The notes under the pieces were generated by a model that had not been told where the DNA came from, did not search any database, and was given only the letters and a program-made list of their open reading frames with translations. Below are positions 17,001 to 25,231 of a stretch of DNA of 64,000 bases, one piece after another. Each line of letters starts with the position of its first letter. The stretch's first letter is position 1. The DNA is from Phormidesmis priestleyi Ana (GTDB lineage: Bacteria; Cyanobacteriota; Cyanobacteriia; Phormidesmidales; Phormidesmidaceae). The DNA is taken from positions 1 through 64,000 of the forward strand of contig LJZR01000004.1 in assembly GCA_001314865.1 (NCBI GenBank), given 5' to 3'. The position numbers and the translations under genes were made by a program.

Positions 17001-19764
17001 CAATTTCAGCGGTTTCGTGATGCATTTTGAGCGTGAGGTCATAGTGAGTTTGCCAGCTGTTGGCAGGCAACAGGCGAATGCCCACCGTCAAATACTCAAA
17101 TGCGCTGGTATAGGCCGTGGCAGCTTTGGCTCTTTGCGCAGCGCTAAAGTTTAGAGTAATTAAGCGATCGCGCTCCGCGTCACTCTCTATCAGCTCAATA
17201 GCCTGATTCAAGTGGTTCACAATATCGAAAAGCCTGTTTTCACCGCCATTTTCACTATCGTTTTCACCGCCGCTTTCACCGCCGCTTTCACCACGCTCTT
17301 GATAGCTTTGTTGGGCTAGCCGCTGACCAATCACCCGATGGGCAGCAGCCTGTTGGCCCGCATCTATCAGCCCGTAAGCAGCCTGCTGAATTCGGTCATG
17401 AACAAACCGATAGTGAGGATTAATCGCTTCTAAGGTGGCCGAGTTGGTGAGGGTCAAAGATTGGCAGCAATGGCGAAGCCCTTCCGTAGGCACATCGCCG
17501 ACCTGTACAATCAAGCCCTCTTGCAGCGCACATCCCAAATCTGTAATGATCGCCTCTATTGGCCTTTCAGTCACAACCATCAGCGTCGCCAAATCGAACT
17601 GCGCACCAATACAAGCTGCTGTTCGCAAAACTGCTTGAGTGCTGGCCGTCAGTTTCTGTAAGCGCTGATGCATCAGCGTTTGCACATTGTCACTGCCAAG
17701 GAAAATAGCCTTAATTAGAGCCAAGTCATACTGCCAATGCCGGGCGTTTTCATCAAAGGTAATTTTGTCTTCGGCCTGAAGCGCGATTAAATACTGGGCT
17801 GAAAAGAACGGATTGCCATGGGTTTTTTGATAGATAAATTCAGCCAGCGGTTGAGCAAAGCTGAGCGTACTCCGCAGCGTATCGGCAACCAACTGGTTAA
17901 CATCTGGCAAGCTTAGAGGCGAAAGTACCAACAGATTAACGTTGGCGCTGCGATCAAGCATCACCGCCGACTTCGTCTTTTCATTTTCTCTTTTATTTTC
18001 TCTTTCATTTTCTCTTTCAGATTCTGTTTCAGGTTCTGTTTCAGGCTCTCTTTCTGCTAATATCTCCCGTTGAGCCTGTTGATTCATCTGTTGTTTAGCA
18101 CTATGGGCAGCACGAATATCCTCTAGCGTTAGCATCAATGGATGGCTATCGCAGACTTCGTTATCGCGGTAAGCGCCGATAATCAGCAGGTGACCATCAT
18201 CTTGCAACAACAGCTGTAGCAAATTAAGTGAGGCACTATCAGCCCACTGCATATCGTCTAAAAAAATCACCAACGGGTGATGGTCGTTGGTAAATACCTG
18301 CACAAACTTTTGCAGCAGCAGGTTAAAACGATTCTCGGCGGCTTGCGGACTCAGCACTGTCGCAGGCGGTTGCCGGCCCACAATCCCTTCTAGCTCAGGA
18401 ATCACCTCAATTAAAACTTGTGCATTGCGACCAAGGGCCGCCAATATTTGCTCTCGGCGCTGTTCTATCTGACTGTCGCTCTCACTTAGCAACAGTCTCA
18501 CCAGTTCACGAAAAGCTCGAATAAATGCCGATAGAGATACGTTCCGCTGCAACTGGTCGTACTTGCCATTAATAAAATAGCCCCGCTGACAGGTAATTGG
18601 CTTTTGAACCTCATTAACAATCGCTGTTTTGCCAGCACCAGAACTACCGGCAATCAACATTAGCTCTGTGTTGCCCTGGCTCACTCGATGAAAAGCTGCC
18701 AGCAGTTGAGTCACTTCTTGCTGGCGACCATACAGTTTTTCGGGGAGTAAAAAGTAATCGCTCACATCCCGTTGACCCAGGGTAAACGACTTAATCTCGC
18801 CCGTCGCTTTAAGCTGATCTAAGCATTCTGTGAGGTCATGTTTAAGGCCAAACGCGCTTTGATAGCGATTTTCAGCATTTTTAGCCATCAGCTTTAGCAC
18901 AATGCTAGAAACCATTGCAGGCAGCGTTCCGTTGCACAGCTGAGTGGGTGGCACCGCCTGCCTAGCCAAGTGCCCATGCACCACCTCCATAGGATCATCA
19001 GCGGCAAAAGGCAGCTGACCCGTCAGAAGTTCATAGCAGGTCACACCAAAAGAATAAAAGTCGCTGCGATAGTCAATACCCCGATTCATCCGGCCAGTTT
19101 GCTCGGGAGAAAGATAGGCAATAGTCCCTTCTAGGGCGGCGAGATCTCGTGTTTCTCGCATTTCGCGAGGCAGCGCAGAAGCAATACTAAAGTCAATCAG
19201 TTTGACCCGATGGCTCTGAGGATGAATGAGAATGTTGGCCGGTTTGATATCTTTGTGGATAATGCGGGCATCAAACAAACCTTCGAGTGCTTCTGCTACT
19301 TGAATAGCAATTTGTAAAAAGAGAATAATTTCTGACAGGCTGTCACCCATTTTGGGTTTAGCACTGTGACCGCAGGCAAGATCCGGCTTCGCTGCCTTAT
19401 TTGTCCTATTTGCCTTTTCAGAGACGCTGCGATCGCTTCTTAAGATTAAAAACTGCCTCAGATCGCAGCCGCCAAAATCCTCCATGACCAAGGCGCTAGC
19501 CTTACCGCAAGGGACTAGGGCCAGGGGTTTGACAATAGTAGTCAAGTCAAGATCTTTAGCAATCGTGTATTGATTGCTAAACTGTACTAGCTCGTTAAAA
19601 CTTGGGAATTCGTCTTTTAGAAATTTGACAACAACCGGGCGCTGATCTCGCTGGCGTAATCCTCGATACACCACTGTACGAGATCCCTCGTACAGTTTTT
19701 CGCTAAAGCTGTAACCTTGTAGTTGAACAGTCTCCTTTGAAGAAGGTGTTATCGAGGCATTCAT
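14026..19764 (-). CDS. Hybrid Ser/Thr kinase - AAA ATPase - GAF - histidine kinase
   Basis: 1912 aa. Residues about 15-310 are a Hanks-type kinase (HKDIKPAN catalytic loop, DFS in place of DFG, SPEQTGRMNR activation segment). A P-loop, AGSSGAGKTA, with FLDDMQWAD, at about 400-520 marks the AAA/STAND ATPase, followed by a long helical region of roughly 700 residues. A GAF domain covers about 1440-1600. The C-terminus is a histidine kinase: VAGVAHEINNP with phospho-acceptor His 1650, an N box NLIANAIEAI and G boxes DNGPGM and GKGTGLGLA. This architecture is known in cyanobacteria (HstK-like). Two charged repeats (EPETEPETE and ESGGESGGEN) interrupt linkers. There is no membrane segment, so it is probably cytoplasmic; signal and partner are unknown. 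Confidence 0.92.
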   Translation of the reverse strand: MNASITPSSKETVQLQGYSFSEKLYEGSRTVVYRGLRQRDQRPVVVKFLKDEFPSFNELVQFSNQYTIAKDLDLTTIVKPLALVPCGKASALVMEDFGGCDLRQFLILRSDRSVSEKANRTNKAAKPDLACGHSAKPKMGDSLSEIILFLQIAIQVAEALEGLFDARIIHKDIKPANILIHPQSHRVKLIDFSIASALPREMRETRDLAALEGTIAYLSPEQTGRMNRGIDYRSDFYSFGVTCYELLTGQLPFAADDPMEVVHGHLARQAVPPTQLCNGTLPAMVSSIVLKLMAKNAENRYQSAFGLKHDLTECLDQLKATGEIKSFTLGQRDVSDYFLLPEKLYGRQQEVTQLLAAFHRVSQGNTELMLIAGSSGAGKTAIVNEVQKPITCQRGYFINGKYDQLQRNVSLSAFIRAFRELVRLLLSESDSQIEQRREQILAALGRNAQVLIEVIPELEGIVGRQPPATVLSPQAAENRFNLLLQKFVQVFTNDHHPLVIFLDDMQWADSASLNLLQLLLQDDGHLLIIGAYRDNEVCDSHPLMLTLEDIRAAHSAKQQMNQQAQREILAEREPETEPETESERENERENKRENEKTKSAVMLDRSANVNLLVLSPLSLPDVNQLVADTLRSTLSFAQPLAEFIYQKTHGNPFFSAQYLIALQAEDKITFDENARHWQYDLALIKAIFLGSDNVQTLMHQRLQKLTASTQAVLRTAACIGAQFDLATLMVVTERPIEAIITDLGCALQEGLIVQVGDVPTEGLRHCCQSLTLTNSATLEAINPHYRFVHDRIQQAAYGLIDAGQQAAAHRVIGQRLAQQSYQERGESGGESGGENDSENGGENRLFDIVNHLNQAIELIESDAERDRLITLNFSAAQRAKAATAYTSAFEYLTVGIRLLPANSWQTHYDLTLKMHHETAEIAYLTGQLVAMQQSIDQVLQQANTLLDKTSAYETQIQATIAQNQFLHGIEITLQLLAQLGVFVPRQPEPAEVQVALRGIAVQLSYQPIETLIDLPEMEDPESLIIIRLLTKAVSAAYIAHPEVLPLLVCMGIDRCLKFGNSPLSAFLYGWYGAILCGPCEDIHQGYKMGNLALKLLEKIPAREIQTRVVALVHSLIYPWRTHIKDSLRPLKENYQVALESGDIEYAAWSISGRCHYAYLAGQNLEKLTHTLARDRNSVSRLHQDAAFNYLDIYQQVVLNLLGQGATPTQLEGEAYRQTTMRPIHLAANDMMGLAYLHINQGILAYLFAKPLEAQKNFDDSLKYLQGIMGSQWLPALFFYDSLACLAIADDAQNQMSRVVVNQEKMRTWARLSPENHLHRWHLVEAERCRLTSNKAEAVNHYDQAIALATASGFVQEEAIACELAAQFYLLWGKGRIAQSYMLDAYYAYGRWGARAKVADLESRYALLLEPALRKKQQNLSSTDTILAYANNLSITTSNAGISEVIDLTTLRNTAQILSSEIELEKLLAALLDAVIQNAGADKCVLIMPKEEAQAEKQWVIEAFCDLSGPPILLQSKALKPGELLPVSLVNQVRHTGEPAVIFNAAVHATLTVDPYVLRHRPKSVLCAPLLNQGKLIAILYLENNLTIGAFTDHRVEVLNLICTQAAISLENARLYHQAQRALAELQTSHMQLVQSEKMSALGNLVAGVAHEINNPVNFLKGNLQPALSYVKDLFYLLDMVIDNEPRETILEEIEEINLEFIREDLPNLLHSMTFGISRIQDISTSLRTFSRADKAYKTAFDIHEGLDSTLLILQHRLLSGPQHLPIQVVKNYANLPEVCCFAGQLNQVFMNLIANAIEAIDEHVETAPAMSAEAAATAQPLSSGVITITTALVDAQTVQIAIADNGPGMTEEVKARVFDHLFTTKPVGKGTGLGLAISYDIVTAQHNGTLTVSSEVGVGTEFVITLPIEETC

Positions 19765-19911
19765 ATACCGGCCCTGTCAGGTTTTGAATGCCTTTAGTTT
19801 GCCCGCTTAACGCTCCGCACCTGCTTGTTGAGCCTCTTTTGAGCCTCTTCTGGGGCCTCTTTTGGGGCCTCTTCTGGAGATTCTTTGTCAAGTGCCTCTA
19901 AACTGAGCGAC

Positions 19912-20610
19912 TTACATCCTCCGTACGGTTGCTTTACCGTCTTTTACTTCACCAATTAGTACTTCAGTGGCAAGCCCCACAAAAAGGCCATTTTCTAACA
20001 CGCCCGGAATGTTATTGATAGTCTTTTCCATCTCAGCCGGATTATCAATGCCATCAAAGGTAACATCTAGCACCATATTGCCCTGATCGGTAATCACAGG
20101 GCCATCCTTAGCGATACCCATCCGCATTTCTACCTTACCGCCGAGCTTTTCTAGCGCGCGCGTAACTGGCGCGACAGCCATTGGCAGCACTTCTACAGGC
20201 AGTGCAAAAATAGTGCCAATTTTGTCGCTGAGCTTAGAGCTATCCACAACAACAACAAACTGATCTGCAAGACCATCAACGACTTTTTCGCGCGTATGCG
20301 CTGCGCCGCCGCCCTTAATTAGGTTCATCTGCGGATCAACTTCGTCGGCACCGTCGATCGCAATATCGATATGATCCGCGTCGTCAAGCGTCGTCAGCGG
20401 AATACCATGCTGCTTAGCCAGTACCGAGGCTTGAAAAGAAGTGGGGATGCCTACGATGTCTTTGAGTTCACCCGAGGCAATCCGCTCGCCAATAAATTGA
20501 ATGGCAAAGGCTGTTGTAGAGCCTGTTCCAAGTCCAACAACCGTGCCTGACTTAACCATCGCCGCCGCCGCGCGACCGACTTCTTGCTTCATCAGCTTGA
20601 CAGGATCCAT
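19912..20610 (-). CDS. rpiA: Ribose-5-phosphate isomerase A
   Basis: 232 aa, normal length. It interconverts ribose-5-phosphate and ribulose-5-phosphate, linking the oxidative pentose pathway with the Calvin cycle. The phosphate/sugar motif [10 protein letters not shown], the DGADEVD catalytic region and [11 protein letters not shown] are intact. The ATG is preceded by AAGGAG at good distance, so the start is secure. The kinase gene lies downstream on the same strand after about 150 bp of short repeats. Confidence 0.96.
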   Translation of the reverse strand: MDPVKLMKQEVGRAAAAMVKSGTVVGLGTGSTTAFAIQFIGERIASGELKDIVGIPTSFQASVLAKQHGIPLTTLDDADHIDIAIDGADEVDPQMNLIKGGGAAHTREKVVDGLADQFVVVVDSSKLSDKIGTIFALPVEVLPMAVAPVTRALEKLGGKVEMRMGIAKDGPVITDQGNMVLDVTFDGIDNPAEMEKTINNIPGVLENGLFVGLATEVLIGEVKDGKATVRRM

Positions 20611-20809
20611 TGCTGCTATCTCCTTAAGTGATCATCAAAAGTGATCAAAACTTTTCTATGACTAATAGCATGAGGGAAAGCGAGCAGCGAGTAAAGTGAA
20701 TAACATAAGTAAACAACAGTAAACAACCCATGAATCAGACAGGGTCTCGCTCGCAGGGTATAAAACAAAAGCTTCTCTTAAGCGCCTCATCTTAAGCGCC
20801 TCATTAGAT

Positions 20810-21760
20810 ATGTCACCAAGCCCCTCACCGGCGACCTCATTACTAAGTACTGCACCGGCCACCGCATTGGGGGAACAGCGCCTTTGGTACTGGCGGGGCT
20901 GGCGAATTCGTTACACCCACCTAACCACAGGCTGTATTACAGCCTCTACGGCACCCCATCAGGCGCCCCTGCTGTTGCTGCATGGCGCGGGCTCTAGCCT
21001 GGAGCAATGGCGCGAAAATTTAACGGCCTTGGCTCAAGAGCGGCCTGTTTATGCCTTGGATCTGCTGGGTTTTGGCGGATCGCAAAAGCCTGCGATCGCC
21101 CTCAATACCGACCTATGGGTGGCCCAAGTCGCCGCCTTTTGGCAAGCCTATTTGCGCCGCCCAATGATTTTAATGGGCCATTCACTCGGTGCCTCCGTCG
21201 CTTTACAGGCCGCCACCACCCATCCCGATCAGGTGGCCCGACTGGTGATGCTCACTTTGCCCGCAGCCAGACAAGAAATTGGCAACGCTGCTGCCAAAAT
21301 TGGGGCAGTGGTAGAAGGCTGGTTTACCTCGCCTTTGCTGATGCGATCGCTCTTCACCCTCATCAAGCGGCCAAAGCTGATTCGCTCTGTACTCACCAAA
21401 CTCTATCAGCAGCCTGAGCGGGTAGATGACGCCCTGTTAGCAGGCTTCGTGCGACCCACCCAAGATCGGGGCGCAGCGCGGACGTTTTGCTACTTGGTAA
21501 AGTCACGCACCTCCGATAACTTCAGCCCCACCACGCGAGATCTCATTCCACTGCTGCATATCCCTACGCTGCTGCTATGGGGAAAGCGCGATCGCGTCAT
21601 TCCCATTGCTTGGGGCCAATATGTCAACACCCTTAGCGACCAACTCACGTTTGTAGAAGTTGAAGACGCTGGCCATTTCTTTTATGACGAACGCGCAGAC
21701 GATTTGCACAGCTTGATTGACCAGTGGCTAGCCGGGCAGCTACCTACGGGTGAACACTAG
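20810..21760 (+). CDS. Alpha/beta-fold hydrolase
   Basis: 316 aa. The oxyanion region LLLLHGAGSS, nucleophile elbow GHSLGAS, acid LLWGKRDRVIP and catalytic DAGHFF give a full Ser-Asp-His triad. Cyanobacterial proteins of this kind are often annotated only as hydrolases; some relatives act on chlorophyll-type or lipid esters, but nothing here fixes the substrate. There is no signal peptide. It is divergent from rpiA; the 14-bp segment cttaagcgcctcat is duplicated just upstream of the start. Confidence 0.85.
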   Translation: MSPSPSPATSLLSTAPATALGEQRLWYWRGWRIRYTHLTTGCITASTAPHQAPLLLLHGAGSSLEQWRENLTALAQERPVYALDLLGFGGSQKPAIALNTDLWVAQVAAFWQAYLRRPMILMGHSLGASVALQAATTHPDQVARLVMLTLPAARQEIGNAAAKIGAVVEGWFTSPLLMRSLFTLIKRPKLIRSVLTKLYQQPERVDDALLAGFVRPTQDRGAARTFCYLVKSRTSDNFSPTTRDLIPLLHIPTLLLWGKRDRVIPIAWGQYVNTLSDQLTFVEVEDAGHFFYDERADDLHSLIDQWLAGQLPTGEH

Positions 21761-21793
21761 TAGTAATGAATGGGCGACAAGCATACCCCTAGC

Positions 21794-23008
21794 CTACTTA
21801 GGCATAAAGGTTTTGAACTGCCGCCGCCGCTGCTGCCAGCGACGAATAGAGGCTGCCTGTTGCTGCGCGTGAGACTCGGCAACTTCTGAGCGGTTGTTGT
21901 CAATCTGGCAGCTCTTAGGCTGTGCAAAGGTTTTATCCATTAAAGGCTCCGTAGTCAGGCAGTCTTTGAGATCTTGATAGTGATTTTCTAAGTTCATCGC
22001 GCGTTCTAGCTCAAGCGTATCTTGAAACCGACGGGCCGCTTCGGGATGCAGCATTTTGGTTAAAATGCGAGTGAAATGGTCGCTAATGCGTACCGAGCCT
22101 TGCCAATGCAGGTTTTGGCCTTGAGCAGAGGTAGCCAAATCCAGTGGCGATATTTTTGTGAGCATATACAGGCAGGTAACGCCCAAAGCATAAATATCGC
22201 TCGCGTAAGTGGGCTTGCCAGCGAGCTGTTCAGCCGGGGCAAAGCCCAACGTGCCAGTCGCGCGATCGCGCTCACCATAGAGACCGTCGTTGGGATATCG
22301 ACGAACCGCGCCAAAATCAATCAAAACCAGCTTTTGGTCGCTACTGCGACGCATCACATTAGAAGGCTTAATATCGAGATGCAGAAGGTTTTGGCGGTGA
22401 ATGTAGCCAATAATTGGAATCATTTCCCGCAAAAACTGCTTGACCTGCTGCTCACTTTGCGGGCCGCTAAGGCTGATTTCTCGGCTCAGCGTATGGCCCG
22501 GAACATGCTCCTGCACCAAATAAAACTGGCCATCTTCAGCAAAATGATCGAGCAAACAAGGGAGCTGAGTATGCCTGCCGAGTCGAGCCATCATACGCGC
22601 TTCTCGCTGAAAACGTCGCTTCAGGCGCTCTTCCAAAAGCGCTATCTGAGCCTGAGTGGGCACAACCTGACCCATCGGGTTGAGGCTATTTTCCGGCGAC
22701 TGAAGCTTGTATTTCAGCTGCTTAATGACACAGGGGAGAGGCTGAAGAGCCGAGATGCCTTGAGCCGAGATGCCTTGAGCCGAAATATCTTGAGCCAGAT
22801 ATGTGGTGCCAAATCCGCCTTTACCTAGCCTGCGAATAATTTCAAAGCGATTTTTAAGCAGGCGCTTAGGGGGCTGTACATTGCCTGCCGCGTCCTGAAA
22901 GCTCGTGATGTCTTCGCCTGGCGATACGTGTGACCAGGGAACTGTGGGCAGTTCAACCGGATCAATATCTATAGAATTAACAGGGTCAATCAAAGAAGAA
23001 GAATTCAT
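21794..23008 (-). CDS. Hanks-type Ser/Thr protein kinase
   Basis: 404 aa from ATG 23008 (MNSSSLIDP); a TTG 31 codons upstream is in frame but less likely. The glycine loop is LGKGGFGTTY (62-71), the ATP-anchoring Lys is 97, the catalytic loop HLDIKPSN has Asp 212, and DFG is at 231-233. Between the glycine loop and Lys 97 is a repeat, ISAQGISAQGISA, encoded by a short tandem duplication in the N-lobe. There is no transmembrane segment or sensor domain; the C-terminus (from about 330) is polar and Gln/Arg-rich. Convergent with the hydrolase gene. Confidence 0.9.
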   Translation of the reverse strand: MNSSSLIDPVNSIDIDPVELPTVPWSHVSPGEDITSFQDAAGNVQPPKRLLKNRFEIIRRLGKGGFGTTYLAQDISAQGISAQGISALQPLPCVIKQLKYKLQSPENSLNPMGQVVPTQAQIALLEERLKRRFQREARMMARLGRHTQLPCLLDHFAEDGQFYLVQEHVPGHTLSREISLSGPQSEQQVKQFLREMIPIIGYIHRQNLLHLDIKPSNVMRRSSDQKLVLIDFGAVRRYPNDGLYGERDRATGTLGFAPAEQLAGKPTYASDIYALGVTCLYMLTKISPLDLATSAQGQNLHWQGSVRISDHFTRILTKMLHPEAARRFQDTLELERAMNLENHYQDLKDCLTTEPLMDKTFAQPKSCQIDNNRSEVAESHAQQQAASIRRWQQRRRQFKTFMPK

Positions 23009-23144
23009 GGCTGTTGGTGCGACTTTCAGGTGCGGTCGTCTGTAAAACTGCTTAAGAGCTGCGTATAAAACACCTCTCTTAAACTGATAATGACCGCGCA
23101 ATTACTGAGTCGCCCTCAGTGTTATTGCAGGATTGTTCTATTCT

Positions 23145-24254
23145 TTAAATAGCGGGGTCAATGGGTAAGGAGAAGCTAAAGGTACTGCCAATGCCTAGCT
23201 GACTTTTAGCCTCAATCGTTCCACCCTGAAGTGCTACCAACCGCCGACAAATGGCCAAACCAATGCCCGATCCGCCCGATGCGCGATCGCGCGATCTATC
23301 TGCTCGCCAAAACCGCTCAAACACATGGGGCAAATTCTCCGCCGAAATTCCCACCCCGGTATCTACCACTTCTACCCACACAAAGCCCTGCTGAGCGTAT
23401 GCTCGGATACTCACCTGTCCAGTCGGGGTATGACGCAGCGCATTGCTCAGTAAGTTCACCAGCACCTGCTCAATTCGAGCCGGATCGCCCAGCACGGCAG
23501 GTAGCGGCTGAAGCATATCAATTTCTAGCGTCAGGGTTTCGTTGCCCAGCAGCTGATCGGCAAAGCGATCGCGCACCTGCTGAATTAAGGGAGCAAGGGA
23601 GAGCGATCGCATCGTCACCGGCAAATAGCCCGCTTCTAGCTTAGAAAGTTCTTGCAAATCATCCACCAGCCGCTGAAGCCGCTCAGTTTCTCGCACCAGT
23701 CGGTCGTAGTTTTTAGCCGAAGGTTCCACTGTGCCATCGGCTAGCCCTTCCAAATAGCCCTTCACAATCGTCAGCGGCGTTCGCAGCTCATGCGTCAAGT
23801 CGCCCACCAGCTCTCGCCGCCTGTGCTCTACCCCTTCTAAGTCATCAGCCATCCGATTAAACCCATGGCCCAAACGGTCAAACTCAGGGATATCGAGCGG
23901 CGGCACCCGTGATGAAAAATCACCTACCGCAAACTGCTGCGTTACCTGCTCCATCCGCAACAGCGGTTTCGAAATCCGTTGAGAAAGCCAGTAGCTCAGC
24001 GCGCCCGCAGTAGAACCACCTAGCAGCACCGACCCCATTACGCCTCGTATCCAGGCATCTTCAAAACCACGCAGTAGCTGCCCTCTCACCTCTTGCCGAA
24101 CCCGAATGCCTCTTAGTTCCATCCGCTCTAGCGTCACCACAAAATAACGAGGCGTATAAAGGCGACTCACGGTCGCTAGTGCTATCACGGTTACTGCCAA
24201 GACGGCAAGCTGCGAAATTAAAAGGCGACTCCGTAGACTCAGTTTTTGAGGCAT
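23145..24254 (-). CDS. Membrane sensor histidine kinase (HAMP-HisKA-HATPase)
   Basis: 369 aa from ATG 24254. Two membrane segments (about 11-30 and 73-90) enclose a short periplasmic loop of about 40 residues, then HAMP (about 90-145). HisKA has GDLTHELRTPL with His 155, and the ATPase has NLLSNALRHT, DTGVGIS and GGSGIGLAI. The gene begins 6 nt after the stop of the response regulator gene, so the two form a two-component operon. The short loop suggests sensing within the membrane or through a partner. It resembles BaeS-type kinases; the signal is unknown. Confidence 0.93.
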   Translation of the reverse strand: MPQKLSLRSRLLISQLAVLAVTVIALATVSRLYTPRYFVVTLERMELRGIRVRQEVRGQLLRGFEDAWIRGVMGSVLLGGSTAGALSYWLSQRISKPLLRMEQVTQQFAVGDFSSRVPPLDIPEFDRLGHGFNRMADDLEGVEHRRRELVGDLTHELRTPLTIVKGYLEGLADGTVEPSAKNYDRLVRETERLQRLVDDLQELSKLEAGYLPVTMRSLSLAPLIQQVRDRFADQLLGNETLTLEIDMLQPLPAVLGDPARIEQVLVNLLSNALRHTPTGQVSIRAYAQQGFVWVEVVDTGVGISAENLPHVFERFWRADRSRDRASGGSGIGLAICRRLVALQGGTIEAKSQLGIGSTFSFSLPIDPAI

Positions 24255-24260
24255 TTTCAA

Positions 24261-25058
24261 CTAGCCATCCTCAAAGCGATAGCCCACACCCACCACTGTT
24301 TTTATATAGGATGGAGCCGATGGATTAGGTTCTATTTTTTTACGCAAACGAGCAATATGAGCATCAACCACCCGCTCATCCCCAAAAAAATCATTACCCC
24401 ACAGCTTTTCAATCAGCTGTGTACGATTCCACACCCGCCCTGGATAGCTCATGAAAGTCGCTAGCAGGTCAAACTCTAACGGCGTCAGCTCTAATAGGTG
24501 ACTAAGTTGCGGGTCAGGTGATGGGCTTTGCGTGTTTTCTTGGCCAAGCTGGGCACCCTCTGCCCCAAGTTGCTTGGGTTGCTTGCCTTCTGCTTTCTGA
24601 CTTGCCGTTCGCTGATCAATGTCAACGATAAAGTGAGAGGTTTGATAGGTTTGGCTAGCAGGCTGTCCACTGCCCTGTCCACCGCCCTGTCTGAGGCTGC
24701 GCCTTAGCAACGCGCGAACTCTGGCTACAAGTTCACGAGGGCTAAAGGGCTTCACCATATAGTCATCGGCTCCGGTCGATAGGCCAATAATCCGGTCTAT
24801 TTCTTCGCCCTTGGCCGTCAGCATCATAATATAAGGGTCTTTGGCTCCTTTTTGCTGGCGAATCCGGGTACAAACTTCTAGCCCGTCTAGCTGAGGCAGC
24901 ATCAAATCCAAAATGATCAAATCTGGCTGAATTTTTTCAACCTGTGCCAACGCAGTGTTACCATCCCGGCAACTATGACAGTCAAACCCTTCCTTAGATA
25001 AATAGAGCTGAATGAGTTCGGCAATTTCAATCTCATCTTCCACAATCAAAATGTCCAT
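24261..25058 (-). CDS. OmpR-family response regulator
   Basis: 265 aa. The receiver has DE at 8-9, phospho-acceptor Asp 51 (LIILDLMLP) and Lys in the MVKPFSPREL segment. The C-terminal winged helix has LTPLEFDLL and VDAHIARLRKKIE...VVGVGYRFE. Between them is an enlarged linker (about 125-195) rich in Gln/Gly/Ser/Pro, longer than the usual OmpR linker. It is first in the operon with the histidine kinase. A transcription factor; targets cannot be inferred. Confidence 0.94.
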   Translation of the reverse strand: MDILIVEDEIEIAELIQLYLSKEGFDCHSCRDGNTALAQVEKIQPDLIILDLMLPQLDGLEVCTRIRQQKGAKDPYIMMLTAKGEEIDRIIGLSTGADDYMVKPFSPRELVARVRALLRRSLRQGGGQGSGQPASQTYQTSHFIVDIDQRTASQKAEGKQPKQLGAEGAQLGQENTQSPSPDPQLSHLLELTPLEFDLLATFMSYPGRVWNRTQLIEKLWGNDFFGDERVVDAHIARLRKKIEPNPSAPSYIKTVVGVGYRFEDG

Positions 25059-25231
25059 TGATGATCTTGCCCTTAAAACTTGCCCTTAATGAGTCTGTAG
25101 CCTAATCTCTCTAAAAGGTAGTGTATCTTCTATCAATTTGCACTTCGAGCGCTGAGCAGAGCTAGCGCTAAGTTTGGCGCCCTATTTTGTCTCTATCATT
25201 ATTTTTAACGTTCGTCAGCGTTCTTTGGTGA

